A stretch of 64,000 nucleotides of DNA from Toxorhynchites rutilus septentrionalis (Eukaryota; Arthropoda; Insecta; Diptera; Culicidae), in NCBI RefSeq assembly GCF_029784135.1, contig NC_073745.1, positions 97,671,105 through 97,735,104 of the forward strand, given 5' to 3'. Each line of letters opens with the position of its first letter. Within the stretch, counting starts at the first letter, position 1. This document shows, one piece after another, positions 34,530 through 47,849 of the stretch. Position numbers and translations under genes: made by a program. The notes beneath the pieces were generated by a model that ran no database searches, had not been told where the DNA came from, and saw only the letters and a list, made by a program, of their open reading frames with translations.

Positions 34530-35880
34530 TTAAATACCAAATATCTCGGAAATTCTCTATGATTTGATATGCTTTACATTACGATTCCCTAGACCATAAA
34601 TAGTTTATATTGGCGACAACTGAGAGCATTCCAATTTTCCTTACATTCATTCTATGCTTTTGTATATTGTGAAGAAATTCGCCGCCATAGCTTTTATATA
34701 AAACTAGTTGATCCGGCAAACTTCGTCCCGCCCAAAATTTATTTTTCATTATCACATTCACGTTTTCTTACTAAGCGCGCGTTCATGGGTCCAATTGCAA
34801 AACTGTTCATTGATTGATCTTCTACCCTTTATATTACCTTTTACTATAAATTACCTAGAACTTCTACCGAAACTCTTCATTATAATATCAGATTATTTTC
34901 AGACACATTCCTCGAAGATTTTTGAACCACTTGGAAATAAAATGTTTCTCCGTTACATGAAATAAATGTTTGATACAGAAAATATGATACAATAAAGACA
35001 GTCCTAAATCGGACAATTCCTTTCTCGAGTTTTGCAATTATCAACTCATTCGGTCATCCCTTTTTTATATAGATAGAAGAAGATATGGAAGTGCGTTCTA
35101 TCACATTAAAATCCATTTCCACTTTCGAGCTAAAATTTCGTTAGCGCAAACACCAAATGGACTAACAAAGTTTGTCACTATGTAATTGTATAACGTATGC
35201 GAATTTGAATTTTCCTAATTTTCCTATTTTCCTTCAGAATTTTCCGAAAATTTTCAATTGTCGTGTTTGGTTAAAATATGTGTATTATTTTTACTGGACT
35301 ACCTCTCCATTTCATAGGAGAGAGGGATGTCATGCCATCAAAGAAATATTTCTCGTATCCAAAAACCCTCACATTCAAAATTTGATTGATTAGTTTTCGA
35401 GTTATGCAAAAATTTGTGTTTCATTTGTATGGCAGCCTCCTCTTAGAAAGGGGGAGGAGTGTCTATTCACCATAGAAACGTTTCGTGCCCCTCAAACCTT
35501 CACATGCCAAATTTGGCTCCTTTTCATTGATTAGTTTTCGAGTTATGCAGGAATTTATGCTCCATTTGTACGGCAGCCCCCTTCTTAGAGAGGGGGAATA
35601 AATGTCTAACCACCATAGAAACATTTATTGCACTCTAAAACCTCCACATGTCAAATTTGGTTTCGTTTGCTTCATTAATTCTCGAGTATTGCAGATATTT
35701 ATGTTTCATTTGTATGGCAGCCCCCCCCTTAGAGAGGGGGCAGGGGTCTCGAACTATCATAAGAACATTACCTGGCCCCAAAAATCCTTACATATCAATT
35801 TCCATGTCAGTTTGTTCAGTAATTTCCGACTCCATAAGTATCAGACAGACAGAAATCCATTTTTATAGATATAGATAAAT
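34530..35880 (+). repeat. Dispersed repeat with internal ~143-bp tandem units
   Basis: From 'actagttgatccggcaaac' (34705) through 'acgttttcttactaagcg' it matches 61688 onward. About 35260-35880 is a tandem array in which 'tagttttcgagttatgca'-type phrases occur near 35391, 35532, 35677 and 35820. Each unit has a G/C run ('agaaagggggagg'), 'ccatagaaac', 'cacatgccaaatttgg' and 'catttgtatggcagcc'. It ends in 'cagacagacagaaatcc' and 'atagatatagata'. Bases 34540-34640 also resemble 15665-15770. Confidence 0.7.
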
Positions 35881-35994
35881 AACTGTATGTAAAATCATCC
35901 TCAAATCTACGAAAGTTGATGTGTGTCTTCTACCTTTATGATAAATTGTGTCACATGGTCATCGTGTATATTGTTCTCGCGAGTTCAAGAACGA

Positions 35995-36190
35995 ATCATG
36001 AATCAGTCCTATTCAGTGGCTTCTACAAAACAATGTGAACCATCGGATCTTTCCAGGACCAGAAAGCTTTCGACTAAAGAATTATTTCTAAAATTTCGTT
36101 TTATTCTAGATAATATCAAAAGAGATGAACAAACGAAGTGAAAAAAAAACATACGAGTGGGTAATGTCGAGGAAAATTGTGTGTTTCGAA
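35995..36190. repeat. Histone-type stem-loop plus partial hairpin module
   Basis: 'ggatctttccaggacc' (36045-36060) resembles the histone 3' stem-loop consensus. It is followed by 'actaaagaattatttct' as at 16148-16165, and then by an A-run with 'gagtgggtaatgtcgagg' like the 8.56-kb copy. The open frames here are repeat-derived. Confidence 0.4.
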
Positions 36191-37160
36191 AAAAAATTGA
36201 TGTCAAATTTCATAAAATTGCATGAAACGTCGAAAACGTATTGTTTATTCAGTTGTTTTGTATTGTATGTTTATGCAGGTTCCAACATGATTTGAATATT
36301 TTTTGTGGTTGTTATTTGTTATTTGGTCCTACTTTGATTGATAACTGCTTTACGGTTGGAAAATAATTGAATGCTCTTCTCTGCTAGGCCGCCGCTATAG
36401 CATAACTAGATGGCAGAAGGATCGCCAAAATGTTTAGGGTAGAATTTCCGATGCAATGTTTCTCTCCCTTCAGGAACTGAACAAAGGACGTAATGGAAAC
36501 GAAAATATACAAATAATCGATGAAATGTGAATGAACTATTATTCAATTTTTAATAAATTCGGCAACACTATAAAAATGTAGGGAATCCCATTTTTGTGTA
36601 TAAATCTTTGTCAATTATTTTCAGCAGCTGTGTTGCCAGTGGTCCGAGTTTGATAAAAAAAACTTGTCATGTCTCGTCTCAGCTCTAAGTAAATCAACCT
36701 TTCCTGGTTGGTTTCGCCTCTTATATATTGTCAATATTTGCACGGAAGTCCAAAAACTATTGAAAACGCCGAGTTAAATGTATTGTTCGATAAAGAACCG
36801 TTCCAGCTTTCTTCAGTATTGTGAGTTACCCGCCAAGCCATTGCCAAGGGATTTCATGAGGATGTTCGAAAAGTAAGGAACCTGAGTACCGTATGATTTG
36901 AAGCCAAAGAGCTGCCCTAGTGACAAAACGGAAATTGGATTCATTATAGCAACCCAAAATAAATGTCATGTTACGTATCAACTCATACTTTTTCGTTGTC
37001 GGCTCATCCAAATATTCACGCTGCAAAGGTTACGCTACGTGTTTGGTGGGACCAGATCGGCACAATTGACACGATTGAGTCGGGCACTACGGGAAAAAAA
37101 AACCACAGTACAGTAAAAGCATAAAAAAAGTGATTCTACAAAAAAAAAAGTCCAAACAAA
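36191..37160. other. No gene seen
   Basis: AT-rich. The open minus frame 36826-37026 resembles nothing I know. Confidence 0.4.
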
Positions 37161-37164
37161 GTCA

Positions 37165-37250
37165 ACAGGGTACGAACCAAGCCCGGCTGGAATGCAAGGC
37201 TGTTTTACAGGACTACGCTATCCACTTAGCCACCATTGCTGTTGCATAAA
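37165..37250 (-). repeat. tRNA-like SINE relic
   Basis: On the minus strand 'ggtggctaagtggatagcgt' resembles a tRNA D-arm/A-box region, and 'cttggttcgtaccc' 45 bp later resembles a B box. No complete cloverleaf could be built. It is related to 45475-45565. Confidence 0.45.
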
Positions 37251-37665
37251 TGCATGATAATATAACACCACATTATAAAATGAAGTTGGAAAGTATTTTC
37301 TAAAAGTAAAAATAAACGTGAATCTATATCTATCTTCGTCTGGGCCGTGTATGTAGCATAGTATGCGAAAAGGCACGCACTAAGTTTATTTGCAATGTGT
37401 CTTTTGTTTCGCTCGCTCATACTGCTATTATATTTATAGTTATGGCATATATATTATACAAATGCTGTACCAGTACCAGTACCAGTAGCACAGTTTCTGT
37501 TGTTCTTAAGCCCATTTAATCTAATGAATCTGGATGCCAAAATATGAACAAGAATTAATTTTGGATGTAGCGATATATTTTGATATATTTTGAGTACGTA
37601 ACAATAATTTTACAATAAAGTAGCATTTTCATAAAAAAAACAGCGAGAAATTAGTCGCGCATCTC
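37251..37665. other. No gene seen
   Basis: AT-rich. A short 'accagt' tandem run at 37472-37490. Confidence 0.4.
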
Positions 37666-37667
37666 AA

Positions 37668-38260
37668 AGGGACACCCAATTGAATCACAGAAAAAACGCT
37701 GTAGAAAATCACCCATTGGGTATTTTATCCTGAAAATTTGAGTAGACGTAATTTAGCATGTATTGTTTACACGGTATTTTTACGGCTGTCAGTTTTCAGA
37801 AAATTGGAAATATAGCGTCACCCGAAAAGCAGCGTCGTGAATTGATTTTGAGCAAGCACCTGGAAAATCCTCAACCCTCTCATCGGAACATCGGAAAACA
37901 ACTCGGAATCGTGCTATCAACGGTGAGTCGTGTGATTGAACGTTATAACGAAACTCTGAGCATCGAACGGAAGAAAAATTTGCACAAGTTTGATGTTCCG
38001 GAGGAGGTAAGGAAGCAGTTTGCCAAGAAATACGTGATTTGACGAGCGATCTGCTCATATAGCAAACGAAGTGCGCCGTCCGTAACTACCGGGACTGTAA
38101 TCGAGCCGATTTACCTCAACAAGTGTCTACAGAAGCGTCTGCGTCGTCTGTTGAAGCAACACGAGGGCCCTACGATCTTCTGGTCGGATCTATCTTCGTG
38201 CCACTATTCAAAGGATATCCTTGAGTGGTAGGAAACCAACGGGGTCATTTATGGACCCAA
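37668..38260 (+). pseudogene. ITmD37E relic, internally deleted
   Basis: The left end 'gaatcacagaaaaaacgctg' matches the terminal repeat of the copy at 17073-18370. The coding remnant from about 37800 reads 'EKQRRELILSKHLENP' and 'GKQLGIVLSTVSRVIERY', then skips to 'KFDVPEEVRKQFAKKYV', then TGA. Beyond it lie 'QKRLRRLLKQHEGPTIFWSD' and 'SSCHYSKDILEW' followed by a stop. The segment around the first catalytic Asp is deleted. The right terminal repeat was not found. Confidence 0.8.
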
Positions 38261-41200
38261 GGACATGACAAACAGGAGATACCTTTGTGTGAAGTCCGAG
38301 GCTTCTCATCCACGTAGTTAAGGAAGGAATACATGAAATTGAGACAGTAAACGATCGAGATTTGTAAAAAGCTATGACAGAGCAGCATAAATCCAAAAAA
38401 ATCAACTCAGTTTTCTACCATTTTCCATAGTTAAAATGGCCAAACATAGCAGATTATTATTCAATTCCGAACTATTCGTTTATGTCTCACTTCAGTTCCA
38501 TACAATGGATATTTCAATGCATTCGGTTGATATACATTTCGAACGCAATTTTCACACACTTTTCTTCCGACAGGATGCAGATAATCTTCCCACATCTCGC
38601 AATTCGTGCAGCTAACACCGCATTCACATATTAATTAAACCCGTCTGCCGTTGTTCGGCCGCGGATGGCCTACCGCCGCGCCGCCACACAGTGACATACC
38701 CCACGTGCCTCTCGGTTCACTTTGCTTTCCGGGAGGGAGATCTTCCATCGACCCATCCCCGTCCAAGTGCGTGCTTTCCTTCATCGCGACGTGTTTTTAT
38801 TTTTCCACTTCAGAAATCGGAGAGGTCTATTTTCACCTCTCGGCAGCACTCGAAAATGGATGGGATTCGAGCTCCATTGAAACAAAAGGTTTACGAACGG
38901 AAGAATGCATCCGCGAAGCGCGCGAAGATCTTCACTTGGTGCGGTACAAGTAAAAAAAGGAAGCTAGTTGAGTGAGAGAAGAAAACATTCATATATTAGC
39001 ACCTTCCCGGTTTATGTTTCTTTGCGTTAGCTTGGGATTGGTTGGCTGTTTGGTGATGCATTGGCTGCTCGCGAGTGATCTTTCAAGGGGTCAGTAGATA
39101 TTGTCTAATTATGGATTTAACTATAGGATTTTAGATCCATTAGTTTTTGCCACGATACTCTAAAAAGTCAACATCGTGTTCGGTTGCAACTGCTCGGAAG
39201 AGAGAAAAGAGGCAGCTCATTTCTAAGCTTCATGAAAATATTTTTATTTTCCGGAGAAAGCAAGCGGGAAACCAACCAACTAAAATAATCGTAACACTAA
39301 TCTTTATTGTTATGAATTCGTTAACGAGAACGTTCCCCAGAATGGGCCGAAGCTCACTCGCAAGATGAACGGATCGTATGCTACGAAGATCATGCAGTAT
39401 GGCTGTCATTCCAAAATCCCCCAGAAGCGCCTGGAAAGTGGCTCCATAAATAGTCTTCCGTCGCGCTCGCTTTTTTATGAGAGACACGGTGGCTTTATGG
39501 TATTTATTTATTATCTTTGCGTCTTCTTTGTCCCAAGGAATTCCACGAAACAGAAACGAAGAAGTGTTATTTTTTTGATGTTGTCTAAATCCACATTTGT
39601 GGAAAGGTGTTCCCCGCTGGCCTTTTTTTTTGTGTGTGTATGTTGACCGGAGCGCCTGCATTTAACATCACGTTCTCACTTGTGTGACGGTGTTAAAAAC
39701 AACGTTATTATAATTGGTCGCAACGAATGATTTTTAATTATGCTGGAGAATGCTATCACAAGATCTTCTCATCCGCTCACAAGAATTTCTCCGGGGGGAA
39801 GAATGTGGTGTATGAGTCATCGTTTGGCTCCACCGCCATGCGAATGCGTTATGTGACGTCGGTCGTTTGATAGCATATATCGGATGAGTTATGGAATGCA
39901 TGTTTCCGCCAATATAGGGCATAAGTTATGCTTGAATTTGTTGACTCACGGGACGTGTGCCATTTCGAGAACCAAACAATGGATAAGCCGAGGTACAATT
40001 GCGCATAAATATTGTGTACGATGGAGCTAAACTACAGTTCACCAATTAAGCATAATTAACGGTTGACTCGTACGAGCAACTTACTTTCTCCCCGACCGGT
40101 TAAGTTTCATTCAACGGTGTAAGCTATTCTCGAGCGATTTTTGGGGAGGGAAGAAGGAATGTTAACCTTATATTAAACTCACGGTCGAAATTTAGCCGTG
40201 TGTGACAGAGTATAGATCGTTAAAAAACGTTCCAACTTCCTACCGCTACCGTTTTATCCAAAGCCAAAGTTTCGGTTGTCGAAAATAACCACTGCAATTA
40301 AAAGTATCATTAGAGAAAAGTTTCAGTGCTACTGTTAGCACATTGGCCCCTCAATGGAGAGAAACGAAAACATGACTTCCGTTAGTCAGTGTCTATCCCA
40401 TGCTGGGAAGTCGTATGTGTTGTAATGAGTAAGGCTTCTCGCATCCCCGTTTTGTACAATGCTTCGCAAGAAAAATATCCAAAGAAATTCCGTTTTGTTG
40501 TAGCAATCCTTACGATTTATTAGGTTCGTCCATGACACGAGGAATAATTACCTGTAACAGAGGGAGAATAAAAATTGATATTAGAAACTCTGACATCACT
40601 TCTGTAGAAGCATTTGCGATCATAAATCATATTCACACAAATTCTTTAAAAATAAGTTGTCAAATCAAAACCAGATGTTCGAATGCACACTTCTACTACC
40701 CCAACCACCCAGAAGAAACATTAATATCCAATTATCTCGATCGGGATTCCACCTAGTTTCCGTCGATCTACGATCATTAAGCACGGAAGTAACAAGATAT
40801 GATTGAACACACACCTGATGGTGTTTTTTTGGTGCTAGATAATTTCACCTAAAGTATTAGATGTGAGAGTAATAGGCAACAATTTCGCTGTTGAGCCATT
40901 AAACAGAAACTGGTAGTCGTTCAGAAGAAGAAAAAAAAGAAAGGAAAGAAAACATCGCTTGGCAATGGGTTCATGATCGTGTTTTCTATTAAAGTGGTTT
41001 TGTTCGCTGGTACTTTGCAGAAACTCACATCGAAAGGGGGCTGTTCTGTTCATGGGGTTGAGAAAAGCAGATTTAGAAAGTAAATTATGGAGGAGTTGGA
41101 GCATTTGGAGCGAGCAATATGAGAAATTGGCGAAAACGCGATTTTTCATGTAACTGATTTATGAGCTGTGCTTTTTGTATCGAAAAGAGTAATTGAAAGT

Positions 41201-41690
41201 TGATAATTTTATAGGAAAGATTGTATGTTATTTTACATTCGTACGACAGAATGTAAACAGAGGATAAATTCAAACCATTTTTTGCGCAATAAGTTTGAAG
41301 AATAAGCATTTTATTTTGGCCTCATTGTTCATTGATTATCAAACTCACTCAAAACTGAAGATGTCAGTTTCCAGTTTATATCTGTAGTCTATAAAACAAC
41401 AGAAAGTTAAAATTTGCATTATTGCTCTGTGAACGACAATGTGTTTATTTTGTCGGCGAAATAATTGATATCGAACAATAATCCAACATCAAATCATGTT
41501 TTCAATCTGCGTTTAAATTTTAGACTCCATAACTCAGTCTACCAGTGGTGCGTGGGCTATAACGAAGATTAAATTAATTGTATGATAATGCCAAGAAAAT
41601 TCATGATAATCGATAATCCCGAAAACTCAAAAACTTGTAATCAAAATAAACTAAATACTTCATCAAAAAATTAACGCAAACTGAATTGAA
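38261..41690. other. 3.4 kb without a recognisable gene
   Basis: Probably intronic or intergenic. A GC-richer block lies at about 38640-38980, and open frames there and at 39230-39660 resemble no known protein. No strong repeats recognised. It may hold regulatory DNA, but nothing specific supports that. Confidence 0.35.
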
Positions 41691-41692
41691 CA

Positions 41693-43720
41693 TCTTAGTT
41701 TAGTTTTAGTTTAAGTTTATTTATAAATCATGACTTAAGACTAATGTCTTTTTCTTGCCATATCGGTAGCATGTACGTATAACACCATATGCATTAACAT
41801 TATACTTATACTACAAAAATTACTTAAAATTAAAACCTCTGTTGGAAAAATGAAGTGCAGCCTTTCTTGAACATTGCGTCCGAACAATTACGTTTTAAAT
41901 CAAGTGGGAGTGAATTAAAATACACCAGACCCTTCACGAAACGTTGCGAAAGTTGCGAAAAGGACAACTCAGAAGAGTTCCTTGAAGATGTCGTACTGAG
42001 GTCCATCGATTTATGTTATAAACATATCTTACACAGCCATTCAAAGCAACTTCAAGTTTAGGAAATTGTCCCATAGTCATATTCATGTAGATAACATCCG
42101 CAAATATGAAGTGCGGTAACAGCAGTGATTTAAACAATTTTAGCTTCGTTTGCATAGGCATGTCCTTCGTCACTGCTCGTAAAGTTCTCAATCCGCTGTA
42201 GATTTTTCCGCATTGACGTGAGACAGATTATATCCCAAGATTAACTGCTTCACTGGTGAGCTCGATGTTATTACCGTCAATTACCACATCTGGTAGTACT
42301 ATGCTCTCGTCCCTGTTCGCTCCAAACAGCAAAGCCTTGCTTTTATTGTGGTTTATAAATAACTTGTTTCTCATAGCCCATCGATGAAGTCTAGTCAGAT
42401 CCCCATTAATCAGATGTATCAACGCAGCAGGCGATTTATCAGGACATATACAGATAAGCTGAACATCATCAGCAAACATTTGGGCTTCACAATACCTCAA
42501 TACGTTCGGAAGATCGTCAATGTACATTACGAAAAGAACTGGTCCAAGCACGGAGCCTTGCGGAACACCAGATGTTACAGCAGCCGATTGGGAAACCTTT
42601 CCATTACAAACAACCACTTGTGTTCTTTCACTCAGATAGGATTGAATCAATGATATAGCTGTGTTGCTGAAGAAATAGCGGTTGAAAAACTTGCTGCACA
42701 AACGAGTGTGTGAGATCGTATCGAACGCTTTTGAGAAATCCAACAACAACAACATCACTTTATTCTTGTTATCAACGGCTACTGCGATGTCATCATAAAC
42801 CCCAAGTAAGGCTGTTTTGACGCTCTGGTCTTCTCTGAAACCAGCCTGCTGATCAGAAAGAAGGTTAAATCTTTTGATATGTGTTACAATCTGTCTCTTG
42901 ACTAGCTTTTCCAAAGCTTTAGATAATCCACACAGAAGACTTCTTCTTCTCTTCTCTCTCTTCTCCAATGGCACTAACGTTCCTAGAGGAACTTCGCCGT
43001 CTCAACGTAGTATTACTTGCGTCATTTTTATTAGTACTTAGTTGAGATTTCTATGCCAAATAACACGCCTTGAATGCATTTTGAGTGGCAAGCTCTAGAA
43101 TACGCGTGATCACAGTGCAAGTCGGAGGAAATTTCTTTGACGAAAAATTCCCCCGACCAGAACGGGAATCGAACCCGAACACCCAGCATGTTAGTTATGA
43201 CGCTAACCACTCGACCAAGGGAGCACACACAGAAGACTTATAGGATGCAAATTATCAATTGCGTTGATGTGCTTTTTCTTGCGAAGTGGCAATACTCTCG
43301 CTTTTTTCCGGAGAGATGGAAACACTGCATACGCAAGAATGTTATTGAAGAACCAGGTAATATGATCAGCGATCAACGGAAGAATTATCTTCAAAAATTT
43401 CATGGATATTCCGTATACACCAGCCGCATTTGATTTGATCTCGTAGATCACATTTACAACCTAATGAGTGAGAATGGGTTGGAATTCTAACCTAGTGGCG
43501 TTTCCTTCCCAGCGTTGAACAACCGAGTCTGAACAAGTGAGTCACGAGCAGAAAAATTATTCAAAAATGATGCGTTAACGGAGTCCGAATCGAAAATATA
43601 TTCTTCATTTTCCTTAGATTTACCAACGACGAGTGTTTTGACTTTTTTTCCAAAAATCTTGAATTGAACATCTTCGAAATGCAAGAAATGCAAGATGCAA
43701 GAAATAATTGAAAACATGAA
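41693..43720 (-). pseudogene. 5'-truncated Jockey/CR1-like LINE, reverse transcriptase region
   Basis: The minus strand holds a linker region (43717-43490), then 'IKSNAAGVYGISMKFLKIIL' (43445), 'ARVLPLRKKKHINAIDNL' and, past a SINE insertion, the reverse transcriptase core: 'LCGLSKALEKLVKRQI', 'QQAGFREDQS', 'LLLLDFSKAFDTISHTRL', 'VTSGVPQGSVLGPVLFVMYI', 'AQMFADDVQLI'. The core frame is open over 42974-42228. The C-terminal part (42191-41934, 'LKLFKSLLLPHF', 'LNGCVRYVYN') lies in another frame. The element ends near 41693 with short ctaaa-type repeats. No RNase H seen, which fits Jockey/CR1. Confidence 0.85.
42943..43225 (-). mobile_element. Complete tRNA-derived SINE (Feilai-like) with target duplication
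   Basis: On the minus strand it starts 'tgctcccttggtcgagtggt' (tRNA-like A box), has 'ggttcgattccc' (B box), and ends in a 'gaagagagagaag' tail. It is flanked by a 14-bp duplication, 'cacacagaagactt' (42929-42942 and 43226-43239). Removing the insert rejoins the LINE reading 'ISLL'/'SLLCGLSKALEK'. The first 90 bp of the window carry the tail of another copy. Confidence 0.88.
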
Positions 43721-44855
43721 AAGTCAGCGAGAAAGATAAAATGTAAAATGAAAAAATACGGTCAAGTTCGATATACAAAGACCTAAATAAAAAATAATGA
43801 TGATAATGATCGTGCCACGCGTTTACTCAAGCACCATGCACGAACAGGAGACTATAAATCTCTTGGAGAATGCAAATCTCTTAAAATATTTGAGACCCAC
43901 ATAGAACATCAACGTTAAGGCGAAGGGCTCTAATTCATATTATGCAACGTGGAGTTAGAAAGTGCTTTGTTAATATCTCACAAAGGAACGCGCATCTTAA
44001 GACAATAAAAGTAGAAGGGTCTTTGCCAAAGACAAGGAAGATGTGTTGACGTACGAATCTTTTAATACTCGAAATGGTTTCCGTGGGAAAAACTGTATAT
44101 TTTATAAGCAGTGAATATCCTTCAAATGGATTGTGAGAATTAAACTGTTAGTTATGAACCTTTAATTATCAATACTGCTACAGAAATATAGAAATATATA
44201 GAAAACAAACTATTCTTCTTTATTGACTTGTAGATTTTATTCTTGTTCGAAACATTGACGGCGATGCGTTTTAATCGCTTTTGTTCGCTTTTCCCGGCGT
44301 GATTTCACAATAAAAGTAGCGTTATCACATGGAAGCAGTAACCAAGTTGATATAAACACGATTATCTATGTCACAAGGTCGAAAGGTCGGAAACCGTTTA
44401 CATCACACATATTTGTATCACACTGGCTGGATATTTGAAATAACGAATAACGCATTCACTTACAAATCATATTTATGTTATTCGTTAAAATGTCCATTTC
44501 TTTTACTATCTCCACTTTTTGTGTTTTCAGCGAATTTGTTCGCCGTCTAATGGTGTATGTAAACATCCCGTTATATTCCGTTACTAGTTCCCATTCCAGA
44601 GGATAACCCCCTTATATAGAAATCAAAGACGAAGTCCTGGGTCGAAATATTCTAGGATTGCAAGAAAAAAATTCCAGAATTGAGTGTAAAAAAGCGGTTG
44701 CTTCAGTTTATCAACAGAAAAGCTATTTCCATTCCAGAACCATCAGGCTTCTGGAAAATTATTTCTATTCTGATAAACTTATTATAACACAAATAGTATT
44801 CTAACATAAAGAATGGAAAATACCTGGTAGCGGTGTTATTAAACTTTAACCCTTT
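43721..44855. other. No gene; decayed palindrome module near 44625
   Basis: Mostly unrecognised AT-rich DNA. 'tatagaaatcaaagacgaag' followed by 'tcctgggtcg' at 44616-44645 is a mutated copy of the recurring module. Confidence 0.4.
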
Positions 44856-44859
44856 ACGG

Positions 44860-45290
44860 TTAGAAAAACGGGTTATTATCAACAAAATACACAAATTTAT
44901 CAGTGTTTCTGAACACAACACTGCACACTATTTTAGAATGTATAGGTAATTTTCATGTACGATTCAAAAAAATGTAGCTAACCTGTAGTATATGTCAAAT
45001 CATGTTGAATTATAACATCAATACATGCATACGTAATACATGATAGAGAGAAACGAATTCATTTTGAGGGGAGTCACTTCAATATGCAATGAAGTCCATT
45101 TGACGGGGAAGAATGAAAAGCGATAGTCGAGTCGTAGAGTGAGATAGCAACTAAATATCCGAATGATTGGTGACGGAAAAACTGCTGAAATAAACCAAAG
45201 TCATTTCCAAATGAATACGAAGGCGAATTTCTTCATAGTTTCCTGACTATGCTCAATTGAATACGACTTTGCCGAGCCCTGATCAGTACG
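44860..45290 (-). repeat. Second copy (inverted) of the repeat at 29245-29770
   Basis: The reverse complement matches 29245-29770 over more than 400 bp ('cagggctcggc', 'catagtc', 'ctatgaagaaattcgcc', 'cattcttccccgtcaaatg', 'tacgtatgcatgtattg'). No coding. Confidence 0.7.
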
Positions 45291-45474
45291 CCCAAACTAG
45301 CGTTGACAGAAAATATGCTTTTTTGCATTAGAGCGGCAATTGCATAAATAGAAGCACCTTGGTGCCAGGCCGTATGCTGAGTTTAAGAGAAGAAAATGTT
45401 TACATGTATAGAGCAGATTTATCACTTTCTCAGACTGAAGGTTAGTTTAGAATTATAACCAAAGAAAATCCCGA

Positions 45475-45565
45475 ACGATGCCAAACAGGAATTGAACCCA
45501 AGCCGGCTGGGTTGGCTGAGGTGGTGTGGAACACACCGCGCTAGCCACACAACTACTGGCGCAGT
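45475..45565 (-). repeat. tRNA-like SINE relic
   Basis: The minus strand has 'tgtggctagcgcgg' and, downstream, 'cttgggttcaattcctg', which resembles a B box. It is related to 37165-37250. No functional tRNA can be folded. Confidence 0.4.
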
Positions 45566-47845
45566 CACACTAATGCACGAGAGTAGTACACCACATTAAA
45601 ACATGCCTTTTTTACTGAGAATAAAACGGAGAGTGTAAACAACTGTATTTAAACGTAAAACATTTGATGTGTGCGTTAAAAAATTATGTTATTTTTCAAC
45701 GCTATGACATGCATATGTGTTATACACAAACTCGCCTCTCGCTTGTGTAAATTCTGTATAAGTGTGTGTACGACGTGTATGGCTTCCTCTGATAGTTCTT
45801 TTAACGATATTTTCAAGCTCATTTAAAGGTTTGTATGAGGATGTTAAAAGATGTGCTAAAGACTACTGATGCAAATATGGAAAACTTAGTGGGTTTAGTT
45901 TTGCGTATTTGCTTCCCCTATTTTGATAATTGTGATAGTTCAAAAGAACGACGTCTGAAGAGCAGGACGAGATTGCATTCAAACGTTTGAATTTTTTTTT
46001 CTCAGCTTTCAGTAATGCAGAGGCTTGTTGAAGCCGTAGCTAGTTTTGTGTAACTTGATGATTGAGATCAGCATTCTACATCACTCATGATCCATTGATC
46101 TATGACGTCAACAGTTGACATTTTTTCATGCAAGAAGAGATGAATGAGAGGATGAGAACTCCGACTGTTACGGAACATACCAGGAATTTCCAACCAGGAA
46201 CTCCAAACAAATCGCGTAATATCTTGAGAATTGCGTAAAAAAAGATTCCCCATCACCGGCACGCGCTCGTCACAATAACACTCGCACACGCTCTCACAGA
46301 ATTTGCTTTTCTTCTCTTTCTCTTCCCAACGAAGCGACGGTAGACATTGCCAAATCGCATAATTTCAAGAAAATCACTTAATTTCAAGAGAATCGCGCAA
46401 AAGAAAAATTCGTGATTTCGAGAGAATCGCGTAAAAAAAATCGTGTTAAATAAAATCACGGAAAAAATCGCGTAAAAAATCCAATGGATCGTAATACCGC
46501 GTCAAATCAGCCTTAAAACGACAGATTTTGACGCGATAATTTTCGATTTTTGACGTAGGACTACGTCTTTGATTTCTATATAGGGGGGTCACTCTACGAA
46601 AAATGTTACGTTTATAAAGAGTTTTCAAATGCATATTAGGCAGAATCGTTCTTACGATGTATGTTATAATATGTACCATTAGGCAAATTGATCCACTTTT
46701 TTTTTCGTCTGAGACATCAACAGTGGAAATAATAAAACAAGAGAGCAATTTAACAATTAAAAGGGGTATTTTGAACGAGCGGAGGTAAATCATGTATTAT
46801 GCATTCTTTCTTCGAACTTCGTTCCCATGAATGTTGTATGTAATACAAAATTGCGTGCAATAATTCGTTCTATCTAAAAAATAGGCAATATGTTAAAGTA
46901 ATGATATGCAAGATGCCATGCATCACTCAAACTTCATGCAAGATTTAATCAAAGCAACGAGGAAAGTGTTACTCATACAGTGATCGTTCATTAATTAGGA
47001 GGAGGCAGCGATTATGCGAAGACTTATTGAGATCTGCATTACATCGCAACACAAAAATGAAACGATATTAAATATTAATATTCTTCATGAACCATATTCA
47101 CAATTCTCAATGACTCAATTCCTTCTATGATAGATTGAGCAGTAGAACCAATACAACTTGATTGTGATAGTCTGTGAATATTTTCGTGAATATCTTCAAC
47201 TTGTGAATATTTTCAACTTGTTTTTTTCGTTTCTCCCCCATAAATTTCATATTCAATGTAATCAATGACGATGTTTTTTTTGTTTACCGATTCACATATA
47301 TTTCATCTACCATTCCACCATTCATTAATCATTTTCAGTTAGACAGTTGAACTTCCCTTTCAGAAGCTTATTGTCTTTCTTTGTTCGTTACAAACCGTTT
47401 GAAGGTTATGAGTACATACAACAAACGGCTCTTTTTAGCGCTACTATTTAGAGTTCCAAAAGAGTTAAACTAACAGATTTCTGAACAATGAGAAAAAATT
47501 ACATTTAAAATAACCAAGTGTTCTGAACAATCACAGTCCTACGTCAAACTTCCGACCGTGCCCCTAGGCTCAGACCCTTCTACTTTTTTTAGACCTTTAT
47601 TTATTTAATTTCCATGCTTTGCGAAATCGTAACCATTTATGAATAGTAATATGAACAAAACGGAATCTCGAATGACCAATTTCGTAGAATGAGAACTGTC
47701 GCCTGCAAAGAACGATTTGAAAAATAACATGACACGCTCCGTAAATCCTTCCAGTATGAAGAAATTCTATTCAAATTGTTTTTTTTTATCGGAAAAGTTC
47801 TCCTGAAATAGAGAAACCCATGGGATCAGCTTCCACATTAGTTCT
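45566..47845. other. No gene; palindrome modules at 46551 and 47532
   Basis: 'ttttgacgtaggactacgtc' followed by 'tttgatttctatataggggg' at 46551-46590 is a well-preserved copy. 'cagtcctacgtcaaacttcc' followed by 'gaccgtgcccctaggctcag' at 47533-47572 is a decayed one. An AAATCGCG-type phrase ('aatcgcg', 'aatcgcgta') is repeated at about 46380-46480. Otherwise unrecognised. Confidence 0.45.
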
Positions 47846-47849
47846 TGGC

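Noticed and set aside
35260..35880. CRISPR-like array
   Set aside because: Units are about 143 bp, diverged, and form a tandem satellite-like array without spacers. The DNA is eukaryotic.
37165..37250. Possible tRNA gene
   Set aside because: A- and B-box-like phrases are present but no complete cloverleaf can be formed. A similar copy at 45.5 kb indicates a SINE relic.
45475..45565. Possible tRNA gene
   Set aside because: Same reasoning: B-box-like sequence without a foldable acceptor stem.
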